DNA from: Pogostemon cablin
Lineage: Eukaryota > Streptophyta > Magnoliopsida > Lamiales > Lamiaceae
Assembly: GCA_023678885.1 (NCBI GenBank)
Contig: CM043000.1
Span: forward strand, 22,738,729 to 22,802,728
Reading direction: 5' to 3'
Length of the DNA stretch: 64,000 bases
The stretch's first letter is position 1, and the number at the start of each line of letters is the position of its first letter. Position numbers and translations under genes: made by a program. Shown in pieces: positions 35,443 to 48,959 of this stretch. The notes under the pieces were generated by a model. The model ran no database searches, was not told the DNA's origin, and saw only the letters and a program-made list of their open reading frames with translations.

Positions 35443-35600
35443 AGATTTCCACACAATCACTTGGCATGGCATGGTATTTCAAGGCCCAAATTCAGCCCAT
35501 CAAACAATTTAAATGGGCCATTCTGGTTTCAGGGCCGGGCTGGGCTGGGCTGATAAAGTTTACGATTCTAAGTGGAGATTTACTATCAACCTATCTACTG

Positions 35601-35856
35601 CTCCCTCCATCTTTCCGATGATACACTTTCTATTTTAGGTTGTCTCATAAAAGTTTGTATATTTTCATAAAAAGCAAAAATAAAAAACAATCACCCTTCC
35701 CCCATACACTTTATTATTATTTACAAAAAAACTTATCTCTACCTAACATACTTTATCATTTATTTATTAAAAAAATACCATTATACCCCTAAAAGTTATA
35801 ACTTCCTTAATCTCCGTGCCGGAATTGAGGGTACAATCTTTTGTGGAACGTAGGGA
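35601..35856. mobile_element. Stowaway-like MITE upstream of the BolA gene
   Basis: The left end CTCCCTCCATCTTTCC is clear; the right end GTGGAACGTAGGGA is degraded. It lies about 160 bp from the BolA start. Confidence 0.7.
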
Positions 35857-36437
35857 TTAATTATTATTAGATACATGAATTTTATATTAGGTAAATTACC
35901 AAAAACCCCATTGAAAATTTTCCATACTATCAAATAAATTCGTTTGAAAAACTACCATTTACCCATTCAACTTGTTGTATTTAATTTGAATATTGATATA
36001 CTCATTTTTTAAAATATAGAGGGAAGTGACATTAATAAATAATACCTATATATTTAACATTATATTTTTAAATTTCACTATTTTTAAATTTTTTTAAATG
36101 TAAAAAACTGAGATGAGAGGGATTTTTTTACATGTTAAACATCGAGAGAGATTTTGGTAATTTACCCCTTTATATTAATACTAATAGATACAAAATTAAA
36201 TTGCAGAATTCCAAATGTACCTTCTCAATACATTCTCTCCCACTGAAAACTGCACCCGATAATAGACCTGAACCATAATCCCAAAATACATGCCATCAAA
36301 TAACAAACTCACCTAACAATTACAAAATTCCTGGAACAACTAGAGATGCACAATTGATAATAGATACAAGAATGCTAAAACACACACATAACTTGTGTAA
36401 TTTTGCCATTTGGTGAAAGTTCAATTTGGACAAGTGA
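35857..36437. other. AT-rich spacer
   Basis: No gene recognised. Dispersed A/T-rich sequence only. Confidence 0.4.
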
Positions 36438-37110
36438 TACATCGTTGGAAAGCCACGGAAAAGAGAATCGTTTTGCCGTAATAATTACTCAAATCGAAGT
36501 TTGGATATGAAATTTATGCTCAAAATTGTGAGACTACACAGTCACGGCCAGCAAGTCGAACGAGCTGTTCGACCAGACCGTTCGAGTCGAACGAGACCCT
36601 TTTTCAGTCTAAATTCATATTTTTACACCTAAAGTGCATGTAAGTGCGTTCTTTGACTTGAAAAGGCCCAGAAATATCAATTTGGAGGGCTAAAAGTATG
36701 AAAGGGCATCATTTAGAAGGGTTGAAGGAGAGACTCCACCTCCACATCATCATATTGTTGAGAGTGAAAATAAGCGTGTTTTAGTGTCCAATTTAACGCC
36801 TTTTTTATGGAAATTATTGTTATATATTAGCAAAAGTGTCTTATATTGATATATTTGAGAAAAATGTGCATTTGAAGTGTTTTATTGTATTTTAGATGGA
36901 AAAATGATCAAAAGTGCAAAGTTAAAGGAATAATGAAAAACGCACGTTCAACTTTCATAATTTTTCTTTAGTTTTTTGGAGCTCATAACTGATGGTGTGA
37001 TACATGGTTGTAAAGCCACAGAAGATAGGATTGTTTGGTGTAAGAATCACTCAAATCGGAGATCGAACGAGGAAGTTATGCTCAAAATCGTGAGATCGCG
37101 CAACTGCCGG
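36438..37110. repeat. Two direct copies of a ~100-bp module
   Basis: Copies at about 36438-36540 and 36999-37105 share AAAGCCAC..A, AATTACTCAAATCG and TTATGCTCAAAATTGTGAGA. Similar modules occur in plant LTR elements. A TCGAACGAG-rich patch sits at 36556-36597. Confidence 0.65.
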
Positions 37111-37849
37111 CGAGAATTTCCGAAAATTTCTGAAAATTAGCCCATAATTCATATTTCTTGGAGCACAATTAATCTTCTTATCACGCAATCCTCCATAATT
37201 CACCTATATCTTTTATTTCCTGTTTCGCTCGAAAATTCGCTCTTTTTCATAGGCGGTTTCTATATGATTATTGCATTACTTTAATATTATTTGTGAAGTT
37301 TATTGCTTATTTTTATAATTTCTATTACTTCACATATATTATTGAGATTTTGCAGAATTTAGGTCTATTTTACGGTGAGATGAATTAAAGAACATAAGTT
37401 GATCATAAAGTGCGTGTGGGCTGGCGCTGTTTATTGATCAAGAATTTTGGGATGGATTGTATCATGGAGTGATAATATGAGTTAATTAATGGGCCATGAT
37501 AATTAAATCAAATACTCACGCCAGCAATATAATTCATGCACATTGAGTGGAAAATTGTGGGCCCATGACTTAAAGATAACCATGCCACGTAATCCATGCA
37601 TATGATAAAGCGGTCACTCCAGCCCACTACTCCAAGCCCATCACACATACACACTTCTTTACTCCCTTGTTTACTTATAAGCCGTAAATCACCGTGTCCA
37701 AAGGGGAGAACAGAATTCAGAATTTAATGCTGTGAACACCATCACGCCTCACGCCACTTCCATCATCCATCTCTATCATCCATCTCTACCTTTCACTGGC
37801 CTTTCATCCATCATCCCTCGTACTCAGTTACACGGTGTTTGCTACTTGA

Positions 37850-40800
37850 GAAGGAGAACGGAGGAGGATCATTAAGACGGAAAGTGAAGACAAATTACGC
37901 CGGACGAAGGGTTTTTCTTCTTTCTTTAATTTCCTATTTTTGATTTATAGACTCATGTGTAAGAACAATTTTACCATGGTTGTTGCTTGTAATACCATGA
38001 GCTAGTCTTGATAGTTTTAGGGTTTGAAAATTTATCATGTTGATTTGAGATTTTAGACATATGTGATGATAATTTTTGCAGATTATTTATTTCTTATTGA
38101 AGTTTTATTTAAACTTGTATTATCATGTTCCTTAATTCTTATGATATTATCATTGATTGTGTATGATTGAGTTTGAATGTGTTGCATGATTTTATTTGTT
38201 ATTTCATGACATTTAAAGGGGATTGACCAATATATAGCTTTATTTGTTTGACCATCAGTATATGATATTTGTTTGACCATCAGTATATGATATCTTATTA
38301 TTCTTGCATGACCATTGTTAAAGAGAAATATGGTAAGGAAGCCCTAATCCAGTTTCTTTAGTACCTAGAAAAGATAGATCTTTTGCACTAGCCTATATAA
38401 AATTTTGCATGTGAATTGCTTATAGAGCGAATAAGGGATTGTAGGTATTTAATTTCTTTAGTACCTAGAAAGGGAATAGGGAATTATCTTATTAATTTGG
38501 TCTTAGGAATTTATGTTCTTTAAAATTGTTAAATCTCACTTGTCCATGAGTGGTTTAGCATACTTAAGTGACCATTCCTATAAAATTCTGCATAATTTGA
38601 TTCACTTGTATATTTGCCTTATTTCACATGGCAAACTGGATTTTCCTAGAATTATCTTATTCTTGCCTCTTGAAATACCTGTGATTGAGTGTAAGTTTTT
38701 ATTTATTTATTTTATATGCTATTTATTTTTCTGCAATATTAGTTATTAATTCCAACTCTTTAGAAATGTTATTTTGTCTTAATTATTAGTGGTGATAATT
38801 ATTTAGTGTGTATCTTGTTTAACTCTAATCCATTGGGTTCAATATTTTATTTCTTGGTCGCTCGTTGTACACAATGGTAGAGTATTCTTACTCTATAAAC
38901 ACGTAAGCAAAATTACGATCATTTCCTTAATTCATTCCCTTCTTATGCATATATATTTTACATCATTATTTATGTGAGAAGGCCACAATCCATATCCTAC
39001 ACCACTCCACAAGGGGGGATCACCCCCAACCATCATCCACATCATTTCCTCCATCCATCGCTTTGAAGATTCGTCTGTGGAATCAAGAGGAGAACCAAGA
39101 GGAGGATTCAAGATGGAGAATAATGCGACGCCCACATCTAGGGTTTTTATCGTTTCCTAATTTATCTTGTGTTTTCTAGATGTATGTGTAAGATCTATCC
39201 AACTCTCATGATTGTTCTTCGCAACATCATGGGTTAGAATTATTTTGGTACTTATAGGATTTTGAAAATTTCTATGAATTAATTGAACTTTCGTGTATAT
39301 ACTTCGTACAACACTACTTGTGGATTGAATTTTATATATGATTATGAGTTTTTAATCCATATTTACGATCATTTTATGCATCTTCAACTGTTATATAGAG
39401 TCTGAATATATATCTTGGTTGTTGATTGAGCACGTTCACTGCTGAACAGGATTCCATGTTATGATTCTAAGTGAGGGGACTCCGAAACTTTATTAAAACT
39501 GTCATATATGAATATTTATTAATTGAATTGAATTCGGGTAAATAAGCAGGATAAAGAGGTTAATTTTATAGTACATATAAAGGAAGATCATATCAGGTTA
39601 AAGTATCAATCATAGGGAAAAATAATTGATACTGATAGTACCTAGAAAGGGGGGGGTGAAATTATATCTCTTACTCCAAGGTTATTCACACGTGTTACAC
39701 GCATATTTACTTGTGTCTATAGAGTATATTTGCATGGCTAAGTGATGTGTCCATATTCCACAAGGCAGAGTCAGACTTTGATACATGAAAGAAAAATTAA
39801 TGAGTGAAACCGGATTACCCCAAAGCTAGCTATTCTCCATTCTTGAGTCACATTCGTATTCTTCAAGTATTTATTTTATTTTAATTGTTATTTAATTTTT
39901 AGTAATTTAGTTGTTAGATAATTATTCCACAACCTTTATTATCTTTTGTCTTAATTAATTTAGTAAATAATTAAATTGATAATACGCCGTCCTTTAGGTT
40001 CGATATTTAACTTGGTCGTTTGCTTAAGTTGCAATTGATATCCTTAATACTTGAGGATTAATTTTGCATGCAAAGAAAATGCTCATCACCTGTCACACCA
40101 TTCATACCCTACCTTCCTCCATCTATCTATCACTATGAAGATTCGTCTATCAAATCAAAAAGAAGAACCAAGAGGATTTGAAGAGACAGAAGAAAGAACG
40201 AAGGAGATCACTACATCTAGGGTTTTTCTAATTCTTTTCTTCTTATTTCTGATTTTTATATCTATGGGTAAGATCTATCCAATCCCTATGCTTGTGGTCT
40301 ATCACACTATGGGCTAGAACCTTTTTGTTAGTTCTAGGGTTTCGAAGGTTTGAATGAATTAATTGAACTCCTTGTAGTAACCTGCCGACAACACTACTTG
40401 TGGATTATTTCATACTCACTCCGTCCCTTTGAAACGTAACCGTTTACTTTTTGCACGTAGATTAAGGAGTATAATAATTTAATATGTAGTGAGGTGAGAG
40501 AAATAACATTTTAATGTGCAGTGGGTAGTTGTATTAGTGTTGATTGTGGGGCCAACGTGTAGTGTGTTGAGTTTAGTAATATTTTTTTTGTAGGTCACAT
40601 CAATCTAAAAGGAAATGGATACTTCATATTGGGACTGACCATAATGGTAAAATAGATACATATCAAGGGGATAGAGGGAGTATTTGATTGTGCTTTTTAT
40701 ACCGCTTTTCACCATTGTTTTGTGCATCCACCTGGTTATATAGAGTCTGAATATATAATCGACTGTGGAGCTAGCGCGTTCATGCTGATTAGGGTTGCAT

Positions 40801-41430
40801 GTTATGATATTAAGGGAGGGACCAATACTCTCGAGACTTCATTAGAACTGTTGAATATAGATGTTTATTAATTGCATTGATTTGAGGATTAAAAGGAAGG
40901 ACTACGAGGGTAATTATATAGTACCTAAAAAGAGAGATTATATGGGGTTTGAGTACCAATCGCACGGGGAAAGAATTGATACTGATAGTACATAGAAAGG
41001 GAGGTGAAATTAGATCTCTTGTTCCAAGGTGATTCACAGGTTTTATATGCTTATTTACTTGTGTCTATAGAGTAAGTTTGCATATATTCCTGATGCATTA
41101 ATAATCTATAAGGCAGAGTTGGCCGGTATTCTAGAGAGGGAAATTAATAAGTTTAAACTGGATAACCCTAGGGCTATTTACTCCATACTTAGTTTCACTT
41201 CGAATTCTTCTTGTGCTTATTTTAGCTTAATTATTACTTAAATTTTAGTATTTTAATTAATTAGATAATAATCATTTAAATCTTATTGCCACTTCATCTT
41301 AATTAATTTAGTAAATAATTAAATTGATAATCCTCTGTCCTTTGGGTTCGATATTTAATTTGGTCGCTTGCCTAGGCTACAATTGCATCCTTAACACTTA
41401 GGAATTAATTGTGTGTAAAGAAAACTCATC
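37850..41430 (+). repeat. Three diverged tandem units of ~1.1-1.3 kb, LTR-like
   Basis: Units begin near 37860, 39060 and 40130. Each has a leader ending in an AGGGTTTTT phrase, then TGTGTAAGATCTATCCAA-like sequence, later GATAGTACCTAGAAAGGG, TTACTTGTGTCTATAGAGTA, and an end phrase GGTTCGATATTTAACTTGGT. Copy 3 is lengthened by a MITE. No protein domains. They look like tandem LTRs of one family whose internal region has been lost. Confidence 0.65.
40415..40680. mobile_element. Stowaway-like MITE within tandem unit 3
   Basis: The ends CTCACTCCGTCCC and GGGGATAGAGGGAG are flanked by TA. The insertion post-dates the unit duplication, since copies 1 and 2 lack it. Confidence 0.85.
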
Positions 41431-42080
41431 ACATCTCTCAACCCCTGATAATGGTAATGAGAACATAAATTCAGATTTTAATGATGTGGACAACAAACTC
41501 CCACCCTTCTGTTTGGACTTTTCCCTGCAGGGCTCCTCTTGACGTACCAATAGATACAACTCCTGAATCTTATGATCTTGCTGCTAATAAATTATTGACG
41601 AAGAAGATATACACAAGTAGGGGGGTAATGATGGAAGATATTAGTATGCATAACCTACTACGGGGTATTGAGTTTCAGGTGGACCAGTTTAACCCACGTC
41701 TAACGAGTCATCGGTAGAGATAATGCTGCTGTAGGGGAATTTGAAAGACGTCTTGAAGACTCTGGGGGCCTACGTTCACTAGAGGATAATTGAGCAATGA
41801 AGAGTTCTTTTTCTCAGTTGACAGCACTACGGAAGCATTCAGATTGAAACTCTTCTTCTGATGGCTCAAGTTTGTGCTTCACTTCTACCTAGTTAGAATA
41901 ACAGGAGGTTATATAGAAATTTAATTGATCAAACCCTATACATCACCAATTAAAACAAAATAGCTTACATGTTCGGCACTTTGGTCAGACCCATGCACCT
42001 TGAACACCTTCTTCTTTAGTTTTGTAAAACAAAGAGGTTTATGTTAGTGAGGACCATCGCATGATGTATGTATAAATATT
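41431..42080. other. Spacer with a short unassigned frame
   Basis: A plus-strand frame at 41481-41717 (78 codons) has no recognised domain. The right part adjoins the decayed 3' end of the DUF1985 pseudogene. Confidence 0.35.
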
Positions 42081-42861
42081 ACTTTCATCGGACCTCAAAC
42101 CACCATACAACTTTCCAAGAGTGGGGATTGCTTTATAGACCATGCTAACAATGCATAACTGAATCCGTTAGCATCAAGGTTTTTTTATGTCTCGACTGTT
42201 CACCACTTCTTGCCCTTTTTCTGTTACTCCTTTAGATCATAAACTCGGTCAAAAGCTGGCAGAATACAACATGGTCCCATAGATATGTGTTAACTCGATA
42301 TAGGTCATCCACAAGGTGTATGTATTCCGAGTCCACAACGCCGCGTTTTGAATTATGAGGGATGAGCAAGCAAACTAGAACTATCAATAAGGCCAGTCTA
42401 AGAGAATCATCTTCATTACGACTCTCGACAAACTTCCTTTGAATATCAGCTAGTGAAATGTTGTTTTTATCTCCAAATACCCTGCCTACAAATTCACCCT
42501 TTTCTGAAATTTTAGGGAGTGGACCAAACCGAAAACCAGTCAACAAAGAAAATTTACCAGGCCCAAACTTTACTTCAACGTTATTGACTTTAAATATAAA
42601 TAACTTTTCAGAAGATTCGTAAGCCAATCTGAACAAGAGATGAAGGTACAACTAACCCTGGAACTTAAAATCATTTAAATATAATAGAAGTCCAAAATAA
42701 CTTGCACGAAACCTTTCAAAGTTCACAGAGCTGAGCTTGTCCTTAATTTCTAATAAAACCCAAAGTTCAGAACAATTTGATATGCTGGCTGGATTGGGGG
42801 TGGCAGATGAGCTTGTCATTGATTTTTTTTCCTGGAATGTAACCCACGATAGATAACTTAG
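42081..42861 (-). pseudogene. DUF1985-domain (transposon-related) pseudogene
   Basis: Two minus-strand stretches in one frame are separated by a TAG at 42652-42654. The first ends in SYFGLLLYLNDFKFQG; the second contains FKVNNVEVKFGPGKFSLLTG, RLALLIVLVCLLIPHNS and IHLVDDLYRVNTYLWD. This is the pattern of DUF1985, found with Ulp1-like proteases in plant Mutator-like elements. Homology appears to continue past the stop at 42232 in shifted frames down to about 42085. Non-functional. Confidence 0.75.
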
Positions 42862-43044
42862 AATTAAGCTAACATGACATAGAACCATCACTGATGTATA
42901 TTAATAGATCCTAAAACCAAAATAAGAATACTCAAACACGATATTTAAATTTGTTCACCTAGCTAATCAGTTTTCAATGCTCAATCTCAATAGGCCAAAT
43001 AACAAAAGAAATAGAACAATCAAAATGCTTGCTGTTGTGACAAT

Positions 43045-44093
43045 TGTGATACCCGACCTTCTCCCTACTAATGTGCCAATATAATTTAATTTTTGTTATG
43101 TGCATTTTATAATTATGTGATATTTATGTGATAACTATATGATTATTATGTGGCAATTATGTGACAATTGTTTCTACATTTTATTTATCTTTACATTTTA
43201 TTTGAGACATCTGTGATAATAATAGTAACATATGTGAATATATGTGTGTATAAATATTTACGTGTATTAATTTGGATATATGAGTAAATTATTTTATGTG
43301 TATAAATACACTTTACTTAATTATTAAGTATCACACTGTTGGAGTTTCAGATCTTTAGGCAAACGTGAACAATTAGGACTTCATATAATTCTACTGCAGC
43401 GGAAGAACAAGAGTAGAATTACCTTTCACCGGGTTTGATGAAGAGGATGAACAGCGAAACGACCTTCCGATCTTCTGTTGTATTTCTAAGCCTCTCCTTG
43501 ACGTTGTGTGGGCAACAATCACCAAAGAGAACTCAATCTGTAACTCGTTCTCACTCTCACGGGCTTGTGGAGCTTGTGAGTATCGATGTGTGTTGTCTTA
43601 GAATGAGCTGCTGAGGGTGGCTATTTATAGACTACAACAGGGACCAGGAGGAGAAATTAGAGTGTTGGCCTCCCATTGGTTAAGTATCCGAGTTTAGCCC
43701 AAAACTTATACTTAAATCCAATAATAATAAATCATTCCACTAAAGAAATATTATTGAACTGCCACCCTAATCCCAAATTACGTTTATGGACTCCTTCTTA
43801 TTATGAGCGCGTTAATCTCATCATGTTTAAGATTCAATGCCCATTAATTAATTAAGTTACTGACAACTCAATTAATTAATATATTTATCGAGAGTAGTAC
43901 CACTCAACCATATTATCATGTCGGAATAAATCCACTAGCTGGGTTTATATAAGAAGTATTGTGATAAATTTGTGTGGATTGATGTGGGGTCAGAAACCAG
44001 TCCATTTGTGTGAAAAAAATGCAAATTTTTATAATGATGACATTTATGTTAATTAGTATTTGAATTATAAATTATATAAGGTGGGTCGTGTTA
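43045..44093 (+). repeat. 5' LTR, with central part replaced
   Basis: The start TGTGATACCCGACCTTCTC and the end GGTGGGTCGTGTTA match the solo LTR at 9587-11402. The middle (about 43338-43952), starting TGTTGGAGTTTCAGATC, has no counterpart in that LTR and replaces about 1.4 kb of it. Confidence 0.8.
43338..43952. mobile_element. Foreign segment inside the 5' LTR, possibly another solo LTR
   Basis: It begins TGTTGGAGTTTCAG, in the style of Copia LTR starts. It contains gene-like GC-rich sequence and ends near CCACTAGCTGGGTTTATATA. No target duplication is clear and the host LTR is also missing sequence here, so simple insertion does not explain it fully. Confidence 0.45.
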
Positions 44094-44096
44094 GAG

Positions 44097-44107
44097 TGGT
44101 ATCAGAG
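44097..44107 (+). other. Primer-binding site (initiator tRNA-Met)
   Basis: TGGTATCAGAG lies 3 bp after the LTR end. It is the usual plant PBS complementary to the 3' end of tRNA-iMet. Confidence 0.9.
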
Positions 44108-44253
44108 TACGGTTTAGGTCCTGCAGATTGTCTATGTACATGAGCTCATTCTTTGGGAGAGCAGCCTTGCATGTAAGTGTTATATTCTGTGTTGTTATGT
44201 GTTTTATAAATTATATTGGTCATGTGGTGTAGGACTTGTAGTTAGTAGATAAA

Positions 44254-47200
44254 ATGGAAAGGACTACAGGTGAAAGTTCTAGAGCTGCTGAGCAAGCAGT
44301 ACCTACTGAAAGAAATAATCGTGACACAGTGATTACTCGACTGATGGAACTGGTAGAGCGCCAGTCCCAACAGATTCATCAACTGATTCAGCAGAGAGAT
44401 ATGGGTGGACAACCAGAGATTAATGATAATCACGATAGACGTCAAGTAGAACGTGTGGAAATGGTTAGTGAGAGGTTTCGAAAGCTGAGCCCTCCGATAT
44501 TAGAGAATGCAGCAGACCCCACAAATGCAGAGAATTAGTTACGCACGGTGAAAAACATGTTTCAATACAGTAGAATCCCAGATGGTGACAGAGTGTTGTG
44601 TTCTTCTTTCATGTTACGAGGAAGTGCATGCCATTAGTGAGATACAATTAAAAGTATTGAGGATGTCACGACTATGACATGGGAAAGATTTAAGTAGCTT
44701 TTCAGAAATAAGTACTTTACGGCACCAGTGAGGGTGATGAAGATGAATGAATTCATACAGTTGAAGCAAGGTGGTATGGCAGTTACAGATTACCTTCGAA
44801 AGTTTGAGCAGTTGTCGAGGTTTGCAGAACATATGGTGAGTACGGAGGCACTAAAAGTGGAGAGGTTCGTGGAAGGCTTAAGGCCTGAACTTTACAGAGA
44901 TGTGAGTATGGCGGGGCTACATGGAGCAACATACTCACAAGTTGCAGAAAGGGCCCAGATTGCTGAACAAGTGAAGATAAGGATCAGACAAGCACAAGCT
45001 GTCAGACGTCAATTTCAACAGAAACCGGTGCAGCAGTTTGGGAGAAATGATAAGAGGCCGATGCCATTTCAGAGGCTGAAATCAAATTTTCAAGTGGAGC
45101 AAGGACATGGACAAGAAGAACCAAACAAGCATCCCAAATTCGATCAGGGTAAAGTGCCACCGACACCAACACTACCGATATGTCCTAATTGTCTTAGACC
45201 ACATGGTGGAGAATGTCACATTCCTCCGAAAATGTGTTACACATGCAGGGAGAAAGGACATATGACTATTACTTGTCCTAAGAAAGGGAAGCAAGGACAA
45301 CAGGTGAGGGCTCCAGCAAGGGTGTACACTTTAACACGGGAGGAGACAGATACAAATCCCTCAGTTGTCACGAGTAAGTTTTCTATTTTTGGCACTTCTA
45401 CATATGTGCTATTTGATTCTGGAGCAACACATTCATTTGTATCCACTGAGTATGTGAGAAGGCTGGGTGGAACATCTAACTTGATAAAAGCTAATTATGA
45501 GGTGATGATACCTTCTGGTGAATCAAAACAAACTAATCAACTTCTTCGAGGTTGTATTATTCCTATTGAAGGTAGACAACTCCTTGCTAACTTGATTGTG
45601 TTAAGTATGAATGATTATGATATCATATTGGGCATGGATTGGCTGTCAAAGTACAGTGCTACAATAGATTGTCAGAAGAAGAGTATCACTTTTCAGCCAT
45701 TGGGTGGAGAACCATTCACTTTTGTTGGGATCAAGAAGAATTTTAGATTTCTTGTGATATCAGCAGCAAAAGCACAACGGTTGTTGAAAAGTGGTTGTGA
45801 GGGATATCAGGTCAGCATGATGAATGTTGAGGGACATGAATGTCCAGTCCTCGGTGATGTACCAGTAGTTCAGGAATACCCGGAGGTATTTCCAGATGAT
45901 CTTCCAGGTTTGCTACCAGATCGGAAAATAGAGTTTATTATTGAACTACAACCGGGAACTGTCCCTATATCTAAAGCGCCATACAGAATGACACCAGCTG
46001 AACTGAAGGAATTGAAGATACATTTGCAAGAGTTACTAGACAAATGATTCATCCAACCTAGTTTCTCACCATGAGGAGCACCAGTTCTTTTCGTTCGTAA
46101 GAAGGATGGCACATTGAGGATATGCATCGATTACCGAGAGCTCAACAAAGTTACAGTCAAGAATAAATATCCATTGCCGCGTATTGATGATCTGTTCGAT
46201 CAACTACAGGGTGCATGTATCTTTTCAAAGATTGATTTACGATCAGGCTATCATCAGTTGAAGATTAAGAAGGATGACATTCCGAAGACTGCATTCAGTA
46301 CGAGGTATGAACATTATGAATTTTTGGTGATGCCGTTCGGTTTGATGAATGCTCCGACAACATTTATGGATTTGATGAATAGAGTATTTCATGAATTTCT
46401 CGATAAGTTCATGATTGTGTTTATCGATGATATTCTGATTTACTCTAAGAATAAGGAGGATCATGCACTGCACTTGAGAAAGGTGTTGGAAATTTTGAAG
46501 GAGAAATAGTTATATGCTAAGTTTAATAAGTGTGAATTTTGGTTGGACCGAGTTGTTTTCTTGGGCTACGTGGTATCAGGAGAAGGAATTTCGGTGGATC
46601 CAAGTAAAGTTAATGCAATCCATGATTGGCCACAACCCTCAAATCCCACTGAGTTTCGTAGCTTTCTTGGATTGGCTGGATATTATCGAAGGTTTGTTGA
46701 AAAATTTTCCAAGATCGCTTTACCATTAACACAGTTGACTAGAAAAATGTGAAGTTCAACTGGACGGAGGCATGTGAACAAAGTTTTCAAGAATTGAAGA
46801 GACAATTGACATCGACACCTATTTTAACTATTCCTACAGAGACAGGAAACTTCAAGGTTTACAGTGATGTCTCGAAGAATGGTCTTGGATGTGTACTAAT
46901 GCAGAATGGAAAAGTAATAGCATATGCATCCAGAAAGTTAAGAGAGTACGAGAATAATTACCCAACTCATGATTTGGAGTTAGCTGCAGTGGTATTTGCA
47001 CTTAAAATTTAGAGGCATTATCTGTATGGGAAACATTGTGAGATCTATACTGATCATAAGAGTTTGAAGTATTTTTTCACTCAGAAAAAGTTGAATATGA
47101 GGCAGAGAAGATGGTTGGAATTGGTGAAGGACTACGACTGTGTTATCAATTATCATTCGGGTAAAGCCAATGTGGTTGCTGATGCATTGAGCCGAAAGAC

Positions 47201-48757
47201 AATACAAAGTGTAGCTGCTATGACCATAAATCAGAAACCAGAATTGTTTGACTTGAAATGGATGGATGTGAAGATCATTCAGGAGGATCGTTGGAAGCAA
47301 AGTTGGTAGCTTTATCACTTCGACCAACTTTGATGGATAAGGTTCGACAGGGACAAGAGGTGGATAAGTTGTTCAACAAGATAAGAAATGATATCAGCTC
47401 TGGAAAGTCTTCTGACTTCCAATTAGGAGATGATGACGCGATTCATTATAGAGGTCGATTATGTTTACCTAAAGTGGAAGACATTCGGAAGGAAGTGATG
47501 GCAGAAGCTCATTTAACACCGTACTATGTACATCCAGGAGCTACTAAGATGTATAGAGACTTGAAGTTACATTATTGGTGGCTAGGGATGAAGAGAGATG
47601 TCGCTCAATATGTGGAACAATGTTTGACTTGTCAACAAGTCAAAGTTGAGCATCAAAGAGCAATAGGAACTTTGCAGCCCTTATTTATTCCAGAGTGAAA
47701 GTGGGAGAATATCACTATGAATTTTGTAATATGGCTACCAAAGACAGTAAAAGACCACGATGCCATTTGGGTTATTGTGGATCGTTTGACTAAGTCGGCT
47801 AATTTTCTTCCTATTTGTTCCACATATTCTATGGATCGCTATGCACATCTGTATATTCAAGAGATCGTCAGACTCCATGGAGTACCATTTACCATTGTAT
47901 CAGACATAGATACAAAATTCTTGTCTGCTTTCTGGAAAAGTTTGCATAAGGCATTGAGGACACAATTATCTTTCAGCACTGCATTCCATCCACAGACAAA
48001 TGGTTAATCAGAGCGTACAATACAGATTTTGGAGGATATGCTCAGAGCATGTGTGTTGGATTTTCAGGGTCAGTGGAGTAAATTTTTGCCTTTAATAGAA
48101 TTCTCATACAACAATAGTTACCAGTTCACTATCGGAATGGCACCATATGAAGCACTATACAGGAGGAAGTGTAGGTCTCCAGTACATTGGGATGAAGTTG
48201 GAGAGAGGAAAATTTTGGGTCCAGACTTGATTCGTGAAATGTCAGAAGCTGTTACCCGTATTCGAGAGAAGATGAAAATTGCTCAGGATCGACAGAAGAG
48301 TTATGCTGACAAACGGAGGAGAGAATTTGAATTTGAAGTGAGTGATCAGGTATTCTTGAAAGTATCTCCAGTGAAAGGGATAATGCAGTTTGGAAAGAAA
48401 GGGAAACTCAGTCCAAGATATATTGGTCCATTCACTATCATTGAGAGAATTGGAAGTGTTGCCTATAAGTTGGAGTTACCAGCATCGATATTTAGAATAC
48501 ATGATGTGTTTCATGTGTCTATGTTAAGGAAGTATGTTTCGAATTCATCTCATATTATCAGGCAGGAACCAATTGAGTTGAAAGAAGATTTGAGTTATGA
48601 AGAGATACCAGTTGAAATTTTACAACGAGAAGTGAAGAAGCTCAGAAATAAAGAGATACCATTAGTAAAGGTGCTATGGAAGAACCAACTAATTAAGGAG
48701 GCCACTTGGAAAAGAGAGGATGAGATGATGACTAAGTATCCAGAACTCTTCAGGTAA
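44254..48757 (+). pseudogene. gag-pol of the Ty3/gypsy element
   Basis: Gag: the capsid-like region runs to about 45000, with a CCHC knuckle CYTCREKGHMTITC at about 45237. Protease: VLFDSGATHSF near 45408. Reverse transcriptase: RICIDYRELN near 46120, FLVMPFG and catalytic VFIDDIL near 46420. RNase H: 46850-47200. Integrase: a zinc-finger-like region (CLTCQQV near 47622) and core with WVIVDRLTKS and TAFHPQTNG. A chromodomain-like end is at about 48670-48757. Disruptions include stops at about 44536, 44638, 46045, 46507, 47010, 47307 and 48005 and a frameshift near 46750. The RNase H site reads YSDVSKNG. It cannot make a polyprotein. Confidence 0.93.
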
Positions 48758-48795
48758 GTAAATTTCGTCTCGAAATTTTTATAAGGTGGGAAAAA

Positions 48796-48853
48796 TGTGA
48801 TACCCGAGCTTCTCACTACTCATGCGCCAATATAATTTAATTTGTGTTATGTA
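48796..48853 (+). repeat. Truncated 3' LTR
   Basis: It starts TGTGATACCCGAGCTTCTC directly after the polypurine tract and loses similarity to the LTR after about 58 bp. Confidence 0.85.
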
Positions 48854-48959
48854 CAAAGTAATGCATAGTTAAACAAACTAATCCAATAATGCTAACAAAT
48901 TAACTATAAATATATGGAATCAAGTTTATGTATATATTATGTTATAAATATATAATAAT

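Larger units (their letters stand above)
43045..48853 (+). mobile_element. Ty3/gypsy chromovirus-like LTR retrotransposon, degenerate and truncated
   Basis: Order: 5' LTR 43045-44093, primer-binding site 44097-44107, gag-pol 44254-48757, polypurine tract AAGGTGGGAAAAA ending at 48795, then only about 58 bp of 3' LTR. Gag-protease-RT-RNaseH-integrase order defines Ty3/gypsy, and the C-terminal chromodomain-like end suggests a chromovirus. Many stops and frameshifts make it inactive. Confidence 0.93.

Noticed and set aside
41481..41717. 78-codon plus-strand frame as a gene
   Set aside because: No domain recognised, no splice context, located between repeat units and a transposon pseudogene.
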